Source of the DNA: Bacteroidales bacterium
Lineage (GTDB): Bacteria; Bacteroidota; Bacteroidia; Bacteroidales; VadinHA17
DNA length: 40,753 nt
NCBI GenBank assembly: GCA_009877105.1
Contig: WXFD01000057.1
Span: 1-40,753, forward strand
Direction of reading: 5' to 3'
Shown here one piece after another: positions 16,611 to 26,900 of this stretch (positions within the stretch are counted from its first letter, which is position 1; the number at the start of each line of letters is the position of its first letter). The position numbers and the translations under genes were made by a program. Under the pieces are notes generated by a model. The model searched no databases and was not told where the DNA came from. It worked only from the letters and a program-made list of their open reading frames with translations.

Positions 16611-16645
16611 AAGCGGGGGAATCATCAGGATTTTCCCCGCTTTTT
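16611..16645 (+). terminator. Strong intrinsic terminator with no gene upstream
   Basis: A 10-bp stem (AAGCGGGGGA at 16611-16620 with TTCCCCGCTT at 16633-16642, one G-U pair), a 12-nt loop and a run of Ts at 16641-16645. It terminates plus-strand transcription, yet no plus-strand gene precedes it within 970 bp. It therefore ends either a small RNA or an attenuated leader of the deacetylase gene that starts 50 bp downstream. Confidence 0.75.
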
Positions 16646-16695
16646 ATATATTGCATCATTAATCACCTAAGCTCATTAAAATAAATTTCAATCCA

Positions 16696-17583
16696 ATGAA
16701 AGGAATAACATTGTTTCTTCAGATCTTCCTGTTACTGTTCATTCCATTGTCAGTAAAGGGACAGCAAACAGATAGCGGGAAAAAGCTTCACATAATTATT
16801 ATAGGGGCACATCCTGACGATCCCGACAAAGTTGGAGGCACTGCCTATAAGTGGGCCAGGCTCGGGCATGATGTACTGATGGTTTCATTAACCAACGGCG
16901 ACGCGGGACATCAGTCAATTCCGCCCGACAAGCTTGCGGCGATCAGGAGGGAAGAAGCCAGAAAGGCCGGTCAGGTTATAGGCGTTAAATACATTACTCT
17001 CGATAATCATGACGGTCAGCTGATGCCCACTTATGAAAACAGGCTGCAGGTAATCAGGCTGATAAGGGAGCATAAAGCAGATGTGGTTATTTTTCCGCGG
17101 CCCTACGACTATCACCCCGATCATCGGTACACGGGAACACTGGTTCTCGATGCTGCCTACATGGTAACTGTACCGAGGATCCTTCCGGAAGTCCCGCACC
17201 TTGACAAAAATCCGATGTTCCTGTTCATGAGCGACGGGTTCATTCATCCGGAGCCGTTCAAGGCCGACGTTTGCGTCGACATCGATGATGTGATTGAAAA
17301 AAAGATCGACATGTATCATCAGCATACTTCACAGGTTTACGAATGGCTTCCCTACAACAGGGGTGCCCTTGCAGAAGTTCCTGCCGGAGAAAGGGAAAGG
17401 CGTGAATGGCTTGGCAGGACCTGGAGCACGAGATCAGATGCCGAACCCTTCAGGGATAAACTCATAGAATTGTACGGAAAGGCTAAAGGCAGCAAAACGA
17501 AATATTGCGAAGCCTTCCAGGATTCAGGTTATGGCACACCTCTTACAAGCGAAAATCTGAAGTACTATTTCCCGTTTTATTGA
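16696..17583 (+). CDS. PIG-L/LmbE-family deacetylase (exported)
   Basis: A 295-residue zinc-dependent N-deacetylase of the PIG-L family, whose members act on N-acetylglucosaminyl groups or similar amides. A signal peptide covers about residues 1-22, so the enzyme is periplasmic. The metal site is H39-P-D-D in GAHPDDPDKVGG, completed by H140-P-D-H143 in the DYHPDHRYT segment. The substrate is unknown. An intrinsic terminator lies 50 bp upstream and may form part of an attenuated leader. The 3' end overlaps the convergent zinc-ribbon gene by 7 bp. Confidence 0.9.
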   Translation: MKGITLFLQIFLLLFIPLSVKGQQTDSGKKLHIIIIGAHPDDPDKVGGTAYKWARLGHDVLMVSLTNGDAGHQSIPPDKLAAIRREEARKAGQVIGVKYITLDNHDGQLMPTYENRLQVIRLIREHKADVVIFPRPYDYHPDHRYTGTLVLDAAYMVTVPRILPEVPHLDKNPMFLFMSDGFIHPEPFKADVCVDIDDVIEKKIDMYHQHTSQVYEWLPYNRGALAEVPAGERERREWLGRTWSTRSDAEPFRDKLIELYGKAKGSKTKYCEAFQDSGYGTPLTSENLKYYFPFY

Positions 17584-17942
17584 TAATCAATATACTGGTT
17601 ATTGTACTTCAGTTCAATGAAATCATCTCCTGCATCCCTGAAACCGTATTCAAAACAGAAGAGATATTTCTCCGAGCCTGAGGTTTCTATCACATGTGTG
17701 AAGAAACTGAAATTGTAACCAAGTGCAAACAGGGCGTCTTTATGCGTCCTGCGTCTGCCTTCGGTATAAAGGTCAGCCAAAATTCTCCTGTTTTTCCTGA
17801 GAAGCCCGTGTACGTTTCGCACAAAATTATTCGTATCACGGTTCAGCCGGTTATTATAGCTGTTTCTGCACTGGTCCGAGCAGAATTTCTTATCACTGCG
17901 GCCGCGAATTATATCGCCGCAATCGAGACATTTTCGTTCCAC
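17577..17942 (-). CDS. Zinc-ribbon conserved hypothetical protein
   Basis: A 121-residue cytoplasmic protein. The N-terminus is a zinc ribbon C5-x2-C8-x12-C21-x3-C25 (CLDC then CSDQC), followed by a basic helical segment (NNRLNRDTN, LLRKNRRIL) and a beta-rich C-terminal part. Homologous small proteins are common in Bacteroidota with no known function; nucleic-acid binding is plausible from the ribbon and the basic helix but not shown. It has no operon partner: the next gene on this strand (SusD) ends with its own terminator just upstream. Confidence 0.75.
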   Translation of the reverse strand: MERKCLDCGDIIRGRSDKKFCSDQCRNSYNNRLNRDTNNFVRNVHGLLRKNRRILADLYTEGRRRTHKDALFALGYNFSFFTHVIETSGSEKYLFCFEYGFRDAGDDFIELKYNNQYIDYQ

Positions 17943-17967
17943 AGCACAAATGTTTCAGTAAATATAC

Positions 17968-17997
17968 AAAAAGAAGGTGTTCTGAGAGAACACCTTC
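17968..17997 (-). terminator. Intrinsic terminator of the SusCD operon
   Basis: A perfect 11-bp stem: GAAGGTGTTCT at 17973-17983 pairs with AGAACACCTTC at 17987-17997 around a 3-nt loop. On the minus strand the stem is followed by TTTTTG. It lies 35 bp beyond the SusD stop codon and insulates the zinc-ribbon gene. Confidence 0.85.
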
Positions 17998-18031
17998 CTT
18001 TAAATTTTGTGCTTGCGTGAAAAATTCCTGG

Positions 18032-19666
18032 TTATGGTTTCTTATCCCACCAGAGTTTGGTAGAAGCTTTGTCTCCGTTGGGGGTGGTGCTTTCCGAATT
18101 CAGCATCTGGATAGCTGCATTAACCATCTTCGCGTTGGTATTGTATTCATTGGTCCAGTAGCAGAGACGCACCGGAAGTGATGTGGCCGGAACGTCGAGA
18201 TTCTCGCTTTCAAGCCTTGGGTAAAGCTTGGGATAATGGGTTCTTCTCCTCTCTGCATAAGCTTCCTGGCTGTTTGGGAAGAGGCTGATCCATTTCTGGG
18301 TGATTATCTGCTCAAGCTGCTCTTCCTTGGATCCGCCGGTATTGAAAAGAATGGGAACGGTTGAAGCCGGCGGCGGGGCAACTGCAGGAAGAACTGTATT
18401 CTTGTCAATTCCCGGGGTCATCGGCACCCTTGGACTGGTGATATAGTTTTCTCCTGCAAGATTAAGGTGATCAGTGAATCCGCATTCATCGAGCGATAAT
18501 CCGATACCGGTATTATAAAGTTCTTCGACAGTACCGCCGCCCATGTTCCAGCCTTCGAGAACGCCTTCAGCCCTGAGGAAATAGGTTTCAGAAGCTCTCA
18601 TGACAAACCAGTTCGGTCCCTTGTCGCCAACAATGGTATAGGGTTTGGAATGGTCGGATGCAATACGGTCAAATTCAACAGCGCTCCTGTCGTTCTTCGT
18701 CTGGCCGTTCCTGACACCTTCGTATGGGAAGGATATTCCCACGGGGTCATCTGTTGGATCGGGCTCGAGGGCAGGCGAGAACCAGGTGGTGACACGCGGA
18801 TCAAGATATCCTTTCAGGATGCTTTCCATGTCGGCGCTCATCCTGTATTCGATCCAGGGGCTGATTGTATTGTAAGGATTCGGGAAATCGGTTGATGTTG
18901 TTACCCATCCGTTATCGGCGTTGGCAGTGATTACGCCTTCCGTAACGGCCTTTTCGCACTGGAGTTTTGCAATATCCGGGGCCACATACTTAACCCTCAT
19001 GCCCAGCCTGAGGCGGAGCGAACTGCCGAATTTCTGCCATTTATCCAGATTACCGGCGTAAATGGGATCATACTTTGAAAGGGTTGCAGAAGTCTGTCCC
19101 GACATTCCTTTAAGAATATTTATTGCTGTGTCCAACTCAAGGAAGAAAGCTTTATATATATCCTCCTGCTTGTCATACGGAACCTCCTTCTGCATGTTTC
19201 CGTACTGGGAATATGGTATCGGCCCCAGGCAATCGGTATACCTGTTGTACACATAAACCTTCCAGATTTTCATCATTGCCAGCTCTGGCTGCAGATTGTT
19301 CTTCCTGGCAAAATCTTCGGCGTACTTGATCTGCGGAGCCTCATTTGCATAATGGTCGTTGAAGGCACCGTTCTGCCAGCTTGAAACCTGTACATACCGG
19401 TCGGACAGGAAGTTCGGCGTGGTTGTTGCCCAGTAGTTTGCATAAATATCAAAGAACAGGGAATGCAACAGCTGCATGGTACCAGGGTCGCCCAGGTAAT
19501 TCGGGCCCACGATGGCTCTTCTTACAACGAATCCGTACGAGGCCTGGTTTAGGTTATCCAGGGTGAGTGCTTTCGGATTCTTATTGATTTCATCAAAGTC
19601 CTTGGTACAACTACTGATTAAAATACCAATAAGCAGTATTGTCAATAATTTTGATAGATTTTTCAT
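18032..19666 (-). CDS. SusD/RagB-like nutrient-binding outer-membrane lipoprotein
   Basis: A 544-residue surface lipoprotein. The signal peptide MKNLSKLLTILLIGILISSC ends in a lipobox with Cys20, followed by TKDFDEINKNP. The N-terminal pattern and overall length fit the SusD-like_2 subgroup. SusD proteins form the lid over a SusC channel and capture the ligand on the cell surface. ATG 19666 is preferred over an in-frame ATG at 19678 because it gives a standard lipoprotein leader. It lies 26 bp after susC on the same strand. No carbohydrate-active enzyme is nearby, so the ligand could be a glycan or a peptide. Confidence 0.92.
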   Translation of the reverse strand: MKNLSKLLTILLIGILISSCTKDFDEINKNPKALTLDNLNQASYGFVVRRAIVGPNYLGDPGTMQLLHSLFFDIYANYWATTTPNFLSDRYVQVSSWQNGAFNDHYANEAPQIKYAEDFARKNNLQPELAMMKIWKVYVYNRYTDCLGPIPYSQYGNMQKEVPYDKQEDIYKAFFLELDTAINILKGMSGQTSATLSKYDPIYAGNLDKWQKFGSSLRLRLGMRVKYVAPDIAKLQCEKAVTEGVITANADNGWVTTSTDFPNPYNTISPWIEYRMSADMESILKGYLDPRVTTWFSPALEPDPTDDPVGISFPYEGVRNGQTKNDRSAVEFDRIASDHSKPYTIVGDKGPNWFVMRASETYFLRAEGVLEGWNMGGGTVEELYNTGIGLSLDECGFTDHLNLAGENYITSPRVPMTPGIDKNTVLPAVAPPPASTVPILFNTGGSKEEQLEQIITQKWISLFPNSQEAYAERRRTHYPKLYPRLESENLDVPATSLPVRLCYWTNEYNTNAKMVNAAIQMLNSESTTPNGDKASTKLWWDKKP

Positions 19667-19692
19667 AATATAATGCATTTACCAGTTATTTT

Positions 19693-22600
19693 TTAGAAGC
19701 CAAAATTAAGTGAGACCCCGTATGTCCGTGTTGTTGGCAGCGGGAATGCATTCTCGCCCTCATATGCATTGGCAGTACCAATCATTATTTCCGGATCGCA
19801 ATATTCAGCTTTGTTCATCAGGAAGAACAGGTTACGGCCAACGAGTGAAACTCTTGCCGAACGGAAGAATGTTTTGGCCACAATGCTCTTTGGCAGGTCA
19901 TAGCCCAGAATCATTTCCCTCATGCGGATATTGGTTGCGTCCCTTACGAAAGCTTCTCCGGTCGGGTTGTTCCTGCCGCCGACATTGTTCCAGAATGCTT
20001 CGGAAGTACATGTTTTTGTATTGGGTTCGCCTGTGAGGGTTACACCTTCCAAACCTTTGTAAACATCCCTTCCAAACATGAGTGAGCCGTCCCTTCCGAT
20101 TGTGGTGTACTCCTGGATACCGCTGCCGGCCGATATGGCTTCGGTGAATGCTATGAAGGTTCCTCCGACCCTGAAATCAATAAGGGAACTGAACGAAAAG
20201 TTCTTGTACCTGAATGTATTGCTTATACCGGCAAGCCAGTCGGGATTGAAGTTGGCCACCCTCACCGTCATACCCGGAGTGATGGCAGGTATCCCGTTCT
20301 CCTGAATAATGACCTTATTGGTATTCTCATACCTCATCCAGCCTTTTGCGTACACTTCGCCGAAAGGTGCGCCTGCTCTTAGAAGATATCTCCTGATGAA
20401 GTCAGTGGATACACCCAGTTCATCAAAACCTTCAGCAATTTCAAGTATTTTGCTGGTATTCTTTGCCCAGTTGATGTCGATATCCCATGAAAATCCCTTT
20501 CCTTCGACAACAGCAGCGCCCAGGGTCAGCTCAAGTCCCCTGTTCTGAACGTTTGCGCCGTTCTGGTATATGCTTGCAACACCTGATGTTGCAGGTACCG
20601 GGGTGGCAAAAAGCTGATCGAATGTATTGGTGTTGTACCATGTAAAACCGAACCTGATCTTATCCCTGATAAGTCTCAGATCAAAGCCCAGCTCAGTTGA
20701 TTTGGTAGTTTCCGGTTTAAGATTGGCGTTAGGAAGCACATTGCTCAGGGTAATAACGCCGCCTGTGCCGACCGCTGCCGTTCTTGACAGCTGATAGGGT
20801 CCTGTATCATTACCCACTATTGCATACGAACTTCTCAGTTTAAGGTAGGTAAGAAAGTCGGGCATAGTGATAAGGTCACTCACAACTGCTGTCAGACCGA
20901 ATGACGGGTAGAAATACGATCTGTTGGATGCAGGCAGAGTCGAGCTCCAGTCGTTCCTGCCGGTAAGGTTGAGGAATATTGCATTTTTCCATGAGATCTC
21001 AGCAAATCCGTAAAGCGAATTAACCACTTTTTTTGAGTAATCTTCGGTTGGCCTCGGATTGGCAGTGTTGGCCAGGGCGAACAGGTTTTCAATGTTGAAA
21101 ACCACTCCTGAGCCGCCGATCATCTGGTATTCGGTCATGTAATTGTTTCCTCCCGCGTTCACATCGAATACGAAATCGCCGAGAGCCTTGTGGTAATTGA
21201 TCAGGAAGTCGCTGTTCCAGCCATAGGAGGAGGAGTTGTATTTTCCATAGCCCCCGTTGATTGCCACTGTGTATGTGTCATTGTACCATTTTTCCTCCCT
21301 TTGGGTGAAGCTGGCATCGAGGGCCGACCTGCCCATTATTGAAAGATCCTTCGTAATCTGATATTTAAGGCTGACCATACCTATCGGCCTCCACCTGTCC
21401 TGCGGCTTGAGAACCCGGTTTCTTGTCCAGTAGGCATTGCCGGTGCCGTTGTCGTTCCACCTCCAGTAATGCTGTCTTACCTGCCCTGCCGGTGTGACAT
21501 ACTCAAAGTGCTGCAGGTCCTCGGTGCGGATGTTTCTCGGGAGAACATACAGGTATCTCATTGGGTTGTCGAAACCTTCACCTGTAGCGAATATATTTTC
21601 AAAGCTCTGCTTTATAACCGTTACCTTGGAATCGAGGGTGAATTTTTCGCCGAGCTTTGCTCCGAACCTGAGGTTCAGGTTATGACTGTGGAGGTTATTT
21701 GAAGCAACAATACCCGATGCATTTGTATTGGTATAGGAAAAAGCCGTATTTGTCCTGGCGGTGTTTATTGTCACCTGCAGGTTTGTTGCAATGCTGTTTC
21801 CGGTCTGGAAATAGTCCTTGACGTTGTTGGGCTGCGGAAGATACGGATATGTTTTACCGTACAGGGGATGATTGGGGTCGGGTGTCCAGTGGGCGACCTG
21901 TGAGCCGTCCATTTTCGGGCCCCATGAAACGATTGCAAGAGGTGAATATACACCGTTGCCGCCCTGTCCGTACTCATTCTGCATTTTATCAAGCAGGATG
22001 GCCGATGTTCCCTGGTAGGTAAAACCGAGGTCGACCATAACGCCTTCTGCCCCTCCCTGTCCGGATTTTGTTGTTACGATTATCACACCGTTGTTCGCAC
22101 GGCTTCCGTAAAGAGCTGCTGCATTTGCGCCTTTAAGTACGGAGATTGATACTATGTCATCAGGCGCAAGGTTTGAAATTCCGCCCATAGGTACACCATC
22201 GATCACATAAAGCGGCTGGCTGCTTCCGGCAATTGAACGATTACCTCTCATAAGCACCTTTGCGTCTGCACCGACTCCGGTACCTGCAGTTGTCACTGAC
22301 AGGCCGGCAACCCTGCCGCTGAGGCCTGAAACAGGGTTAAGGTCCCTTGCTTCAGCCAGTGCCTTGGGTGCCACATTCTGGGCTGCATATGTAAGCGCTT
22401 TGGCCTGCCGCGAAATGCCGAAAGCAGTAACAACAACATCTTCAAGGGCGAGGATGTTTTGTTCCAGCACGATGTCAAAGTGTGTCTGGGTGCCGATCGG
22501 AACCTCAACTGTCTTCATCCCGATAAAGGAGACCACAAGGGCAGCTGCATTAGCAGGCACCGACAATGTGAACGCCCCGTCGATGTCAGTCGCAGTTCCT

Positions 22601-22749
22601 ATTGTTGTCCCTTTGACTACAACAGGTACCCCGGCCATACCAAGCCCGTCTTCGGCACTGGTAACTTTACCCGTGATGGTTTTTTGTGCGAAAGCGCCCT
22701 GCAATCCCGCAAATAGCAGAAATGCAAGAAGAATTGCAATTTTTCTCAT
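19693..22749 (-). CDS. SusC/RagA TonB-dependent outer-membrane transporter
   Basis: A 1018-residue TonB-dependent channel. In order: signal peptide (residues 1-21, ending GAFAQ), carboxypeptidase-regulatory-like domain (about 22-100, ITGKVTSAEDGLGMAGVPV), TonB-box and plug (DVVVTAFGISRQ, then the SusC signature LYVIDGVPMGG near residue 182), and a 22-strand barrel ending in YGVSLNFGF. It imports the ligand caught by the SusD partner encoded next. A consensus promoter lies about 100 bp upstream. No anti-sigma/ECF domain (STN) is present, so regulation through a trans-envelope anti-sigma cascade is not expected. Confidence 0.95.
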   Translation of the reverse strand: MRKIAILLAFLLFAGLQGAFAQKTITGKVTSAEDGLGMAGVPVVVKGTTIGTATDIDGAFTLSVPANAAALVVSFIGMKTVEVPIGTQTHFDIVLEQNILALEDVVVTAFGISRQAKALTYAAQNVAPKALAEARDLNPVSGLSGRVAGLSVTTAGTGVGADAKVLMRGNRSIAGSSQPLYVIDGVPMGGISNLAPDDIVSISVLKGANAAALYGSRANNGVIIVTTKSGQGGAEGVMVDLGFTYQGTSAILLDKMQNEYGQGGNGVYSPLAIVSWGPKMDGSQVAHWTPDPNHPLYGKTYPYLPQPNNVKDYFQTGNSIATNLQVTINTARTNTAFSYTNTNASGIVASNNLHSHNLNLRFGAKLGEKFTLDSKVTVIKQSFENIFATGEGFDNPMRYLYVLPRNIRTEDLQHFEYVTPAGQVRQHYWRWNDNGTGNAYWTRNRVLKPQDRWRPIGMVSLKYQITKDLSIMGRSALDASFTQREEKWYNDTYTVAINGGYGKYNSSSYGWNSDFLINYHKALGDFVFDVNAGGNNYMTEYQMIGGSGVVFNIENLFALANTANPRPTEDYSKKVVNSLYGFAEISWKNAIFLNLTGRNDWSSTLPASNRSYFYPSFGLTAVVSDLITMPDFLTYLKLRSSYAIVGNDTGPYQLSRTAAVGTGGVITLSNVLPNANLKPETTKSTELGFDLRLIRDKIRFGFTWYNTNTFDQLFATPVPATSGVASIYQNGANVQNRGLELTLGAAVVEGKGFSWDIDINWAKNTSKILEIAEGFDELGVSTDFIRRYLLRAGAPFGEVYAKGWMRYENTNKVIIQENGIPAITPGMTVRVANFNPDWLAGISNTFRYKNFSFSSLIDFRVGGTFIAFTEAISAGSGIQEYTTIGRDGSLMFGRDVYKGLEGVTLTGEPNTKTCTSEAFWNNVGGRNNPTGEAFVRDATNIRMREMILGYDLPKSIVAKTFFRSARVSLVGRNLFFLMNKAEYCDPEIMIGTANAYEGENAFPLPTTRTYGVSLNFGF

Positions 22750-22854
22750 GGTTTAAGATTAGGTTAATAATAGTTTGTGGTTGCTAACATTCAGATTAAT
22801 TAAAAAACCCTTGTTTCCTTCCCGGAATACAATCATTTCTTAAAGAATCGTTAA

Positions 22855-22886
22855 CAAAATTAAAATTATTCCAAATAAAAACCAAA
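22855..22886 (-). promoter_or_regulatory. Consensus Bacteroidota promoter of susC
   Basis: On the minus strand, TTTG (22886-22883), a 20-bp spacer and TAATTTTG (22862-22855) match the -33/-7 consensus. Transcription would start near 22850, leaving a leader of about 100 nt before the susC ATG. The susCD pair can thus be transcribed separately from the two lipoprotein genes upstream. Confidence 0.65.
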
Positions 22887-23041
22887 AGAAAAGTTAATTT
22901 TTTCGGAGATAAATGTTAAATTAAATCCATGCATGGTATGGACAAATAGCCGGCAATCAATCCGGCAGGATTAATTTTTAAAAAATAACATACTGATTAT
23001 CCAATTGTTCTAAACCAGATATGGCTGAAAGAATATTTTTC

Positions 23042-23824
23042 TTAAGAATTCTTTAAATATTTTAACATTTTGTTAAAATTTCCCCTTATATGTGCAGTCG
23101 GACATTCGGGCATTGCTTTTTCTATACTTTCCGCCACAGAATCCCTTTCTGAGGGCAGAAACCATGAAACATTAACGGCAAGGGACTGTTCGAGCCTGTC
23201 ACTCAGCCTGTCGAGATCAGCATCGCTGTACACTTCCGACTTTACCTGCTCATCAAGCAGATGGTCAACCAGGTTCAGGTAGTTTCTCTTGACGGTTTTC
23301 AAACCATATTGAAGATCCCTGTCTTCTTCGTCGTCAGAATCCATTATCTGCCAGGCAAGCTCAAGCATCCTGTCATGAACGAGAAGACCGAATAAATTAA
23401 TATCGGCCAGTTCATCGCTATAATAATTCCTTACATCCGTCTCAACCGAATAAATGCTCTCCAGCTCACTGTAAAACCGGGTAAAATGCTGGATTATCTG
23501 AGCCCTTCCATGCAGCGGCATGCTTTTGTCATACATGAATGAGAGATTATCCCCGCTGACAAGGCGGGCAAAAACGGCTCCTGATTTTTTGCTTGATTTC
23601 CTGGGGAGTGAATTCGGAAAGTTAGTCTTCAGGGTACTTAATGTGATGTTGGCATTTATGTAATCCTGAAGGTTCCATAATCTGATGTGATCAGGCAATC
23701 CGAGTTTCTGATATTCTTCCGGCCGGAGAGACAGGTCCTGCGGGCTGTCATTCCTGCATGAAAATAAAAACAATATCACAAGGATCAGGGCAGCAGAGAT
23801 GTTATTGTATCTGTACATAATCAT
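23042..23824 (-). CDS. Lipoprotein of unknown function in the SusCD locus
   Basis: A 260-residue protein that I do not recognise. It has a lipoprotein leader ending LFLFSC (Cys23) and then an entirely helical, acidic domain without transmembrane segments (for example DSDDEEDRDLQYG and DADLDRLSDRLEQSL). A second in-frame ATG at 23818 would give an equally good leader. It sits between the large FG-GAP lipoprotein (98 bp upstream) and susC, all on the minus strand, which suggests a joint role at the cell surface. The 98-bp gap holds no obvious terminator, so it is probably co-transcribed with the FG-GAP gene. Confidence 0.75.
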   Translation of the reverse strand: MIMYRYNNISAALILVILFLFSCRNDSPQDLSLRPEEYQKLGLPDHIRLWNLQDYINANITLSTLKTNFPNSLPRKSSKKSGAVFARLVSGDNLSFMYDKSMPLHGRAQIIQHFTRFYSELESIYSVETDVRNYYSDELADINLFGLLVHDRMLELAWQIMDSDDEEDRDLQYGLKTVKRNYLNLVDHLLDEQVKSEVYSDADLDRLSDRLEQSLAVNVSWFLPSERDSVAESIEKAMPECPTAHIRGNFNKMLKYLKNS

Positions 23825-23922
23825 TTTTTAAATTTACGAGTCGAATATTCACTAATTTATTTCAATTATTCTGTTAGTTCACCCGACAGGAGCATCTTAG
23901 CATGATTATCATAGCTGTTCTG

Positions 23923-26900
23923 TCATTTACTTTCTCGTTTGTATAATTTCAGGGAATCATTGTTCAGTGCAAAAACTATGAGTTTGTTTCCGTGAGCTGT
24001 CCTTATTTCAGTCACATCCCTGGCCTCACCGCGGATGAATAATCCGCTGCGTTGATCATTCAGTGCAGTGAAGCCGCCTTTTCCGTCACCTCTGAGGAGC
24101 AGACCCTTTCCCGCATCATAGTCGCTGAATTTTATTCTCGACCCGAAGAAATTGCCGGCCAGCACGATATCGGTGTTTCCGTCGCTGTCGAAATCGCCCG
24201 TACAGACGCCGTAAACGGGAAAATACTGTGCTTCCCGGGGCAAAGGTCTGATTTCAAACCGGTCATTGCCCTTGTTCTCAATATAGCAGCTTGAAAATGT
24301 CTTTGCCTCAAAGATTTCTGCCCCGCTTAGTGCATCCCCGGAAAAGATGTCGGTTATTGTAAGATTGGCGTAGGATTCATAGGTGGGGTATTTTTGCTTA
24401 ATGAAGGGCATCTGTTTCTGCAGATCATCCTTCGAATAGAAAGGATAGCTTTTGCCTTGAATGAAATAACTCATTATTGCATCTATGGTGCCGTTGTTGT
24501 CAAAATCCCTTGCATAAATCGTACAAGGTTCGGCGGGCGAAACCTTTATACGTGAATTAAGGCCCAGGTTACCTGCAATATAGTCATCATCCCCGTCATT
24601 GTCTAAATCTGCGGCAACAATTGTGTTCCACCATCCCTCAGTGTTTTCCGGCCCGCACAGGCTGGTTATCTCTTCAAGCCTTTTGCCTTCATTCCTGAAG
24701 AACCTGATCTTCATCCATTCCCCGACAACAATAAGATCAGGTTTGCCGTCGCGGTTGAAATCGGTCCAGACCGCATCCGTCACCATACCCGGGTACATCA
24801 GTTCCGAATTATATGCATCGGTGACATCCTTAAAGAAACCCTTGCCGTCATTTTCCAGTATGTAGCTCCTGGGGGCAAAAGGATACCGGGACGGAATAAG
24901 CCTACCGCCGACGAACAGATCGATGTCGCCATCTCCATCAATATCACAGCTTTTTACACATGATCCGCTTGTAATCATGACGGGCAGGCGTCCCTTTGCA
25001 GCCGAAAAAGATCCCTTCCCGTCGTTCAGGTAGAGCCTGTCCTGAAGCTCAGCTGCATCTGCATGAAATTCATTGCCTCCGCTTACAACATACAGATCCA
25101 GGTCATTATCGCCATCTGCGTCGAGAAAAACGGCACCGATATCTTCGCAACCCTTATCTTTCTCAAAACAGGCCTGAGGAACATACCTGAACGAACCGTC
25201 ACCTGACTGGATATAGAGTTTCCCCGGGCAGCCCATGGAACCGCCGAAATACAGGTCTTCAAGTCCGTCATTGTTCACATCCCCTTTTGCAATACGGGGG
25301 CCCTGTGTTGAAAGGAAGTGCGGCAACAGGGCCTGATCCGCGAAATCATTATATTCATTCTCCTGGTGTTTGAAATCAAGGATCCTGTTGTTTTTCACCA
25401 TGGTGAAAACTGGTTCCGGCTGTGAACTAATCCGCGGGGCAGGGATCATGGCATCATCGTTGTTCAAAACGATGCACTGGTCAGCTTTTACAGCGGTCAG
25501 CACCTGCTCACGCATATCGGGCCATCTGATCCGAAGAGTGTCTGCAATTGCTGCTCCGCCCAGACCAAAAATGATCTCATGGTTCACTGATGACATAAAG
25601 CCCCTCGAAGGCATAAATTCCTGGGTATACGTATTTTTACCGCAGGTGACGTCGATCCGTGATCCAATGCCGCCTGTGTTCATCCCTGAACCCTTCAGCC
25701 TGATCTTCAGATAATGGTTCCTGCTGATTTTTTCAGAGTTATTGCGGTACACCAGGGGAAAACCATTTATTGTACTGATCACCAGGTCTATATCGCCGTC
25801 ATTATCAAGATCTGCGTAAGCTGCCCCGCCCGAAAGTGTAGCTTTTTCATCGCCCCAGATCCCGGTAACATCAGTAAAGGTATAGTCGCCATTGTTCCTG
25901 TAGATGTAATTATTGAGAACGGTGGGCGGTATCTGATCAATGACGTTCATCTTCGAAAGATGCGTCTGTCCCCTCTGCTGCCTGACCATCTGGCTCACGG
26001 CCAGCACCACTGCATCCATATAGGTACTGTTCCTCCCGTATCCGTTTGTTATATAAAGATCTTTGTAACCGTCATTGTCAAAGTCACAGAAAAGGGGCGC
26101 CCAGCTCCAGTTTGTTGCAAAAACTCCGGCATACTGTCCTATTTCGGTAAAATAATCACCATGCATGTTCAGCTGAAGCATGTTCCTGGTCGACTGATTA
26201 AAGAATCCTGATTTTTTCAGGTTCTGGAATTTTTCGTAGTTGTCCGGTCCTGCCACCAGCTTATTTCCGTAATTATCCTCCGGTTCCATATCGAGGGTAA
26301 ACAGGTCGATAAACCCGTCATTGTTGAAATCAGCTGCATCACATCCCATTGAAGAGAATGAAATATGATCGAAGTAATCTTCAAGCTTTTCAGAGAAAGT
26401 CCCGTCCCTGTTATTAATATAAAAGTAGTCCTGTTCGGAATAATCATTGCAAATGTATATATCCGGCCACCCGTCATTGTTAAAATCAGCAATTGCTAAG
26501 CCCAGTCCGAAATTAATGATATTGCCGATCATTCCGGCCTCAGCGCTTACATCAACAAACTTCTCCCCTGTATTTTTGTAAAGCCGGTGTTCATATATGG
26601 GATTTCTTTCCTTTTTGCGCGCAGGGTTTGTCATTGCGTACTTGTCGAGCGAATGGTTCATGACAAAAAGGTCGAGATCCCCGTCCTTGTCATAGTCAAA
26701 GAATGCACTGTGCGTTGAATAAGAAGCATCGTTAATTCCGTAACGGGCAGCACATTCCGTAAAAGTAAGATCGCCGTTATTCAGGTACAGCAGGTTTTTC
26801 CTGCGGTCATACCTGCCGTCGGTCGAGCAGCATACATAGATGTCGAGAAATCCGTCACCATTGATATCCGCCATGGTGGCCCCGGTGTTCCACTTGTTAC

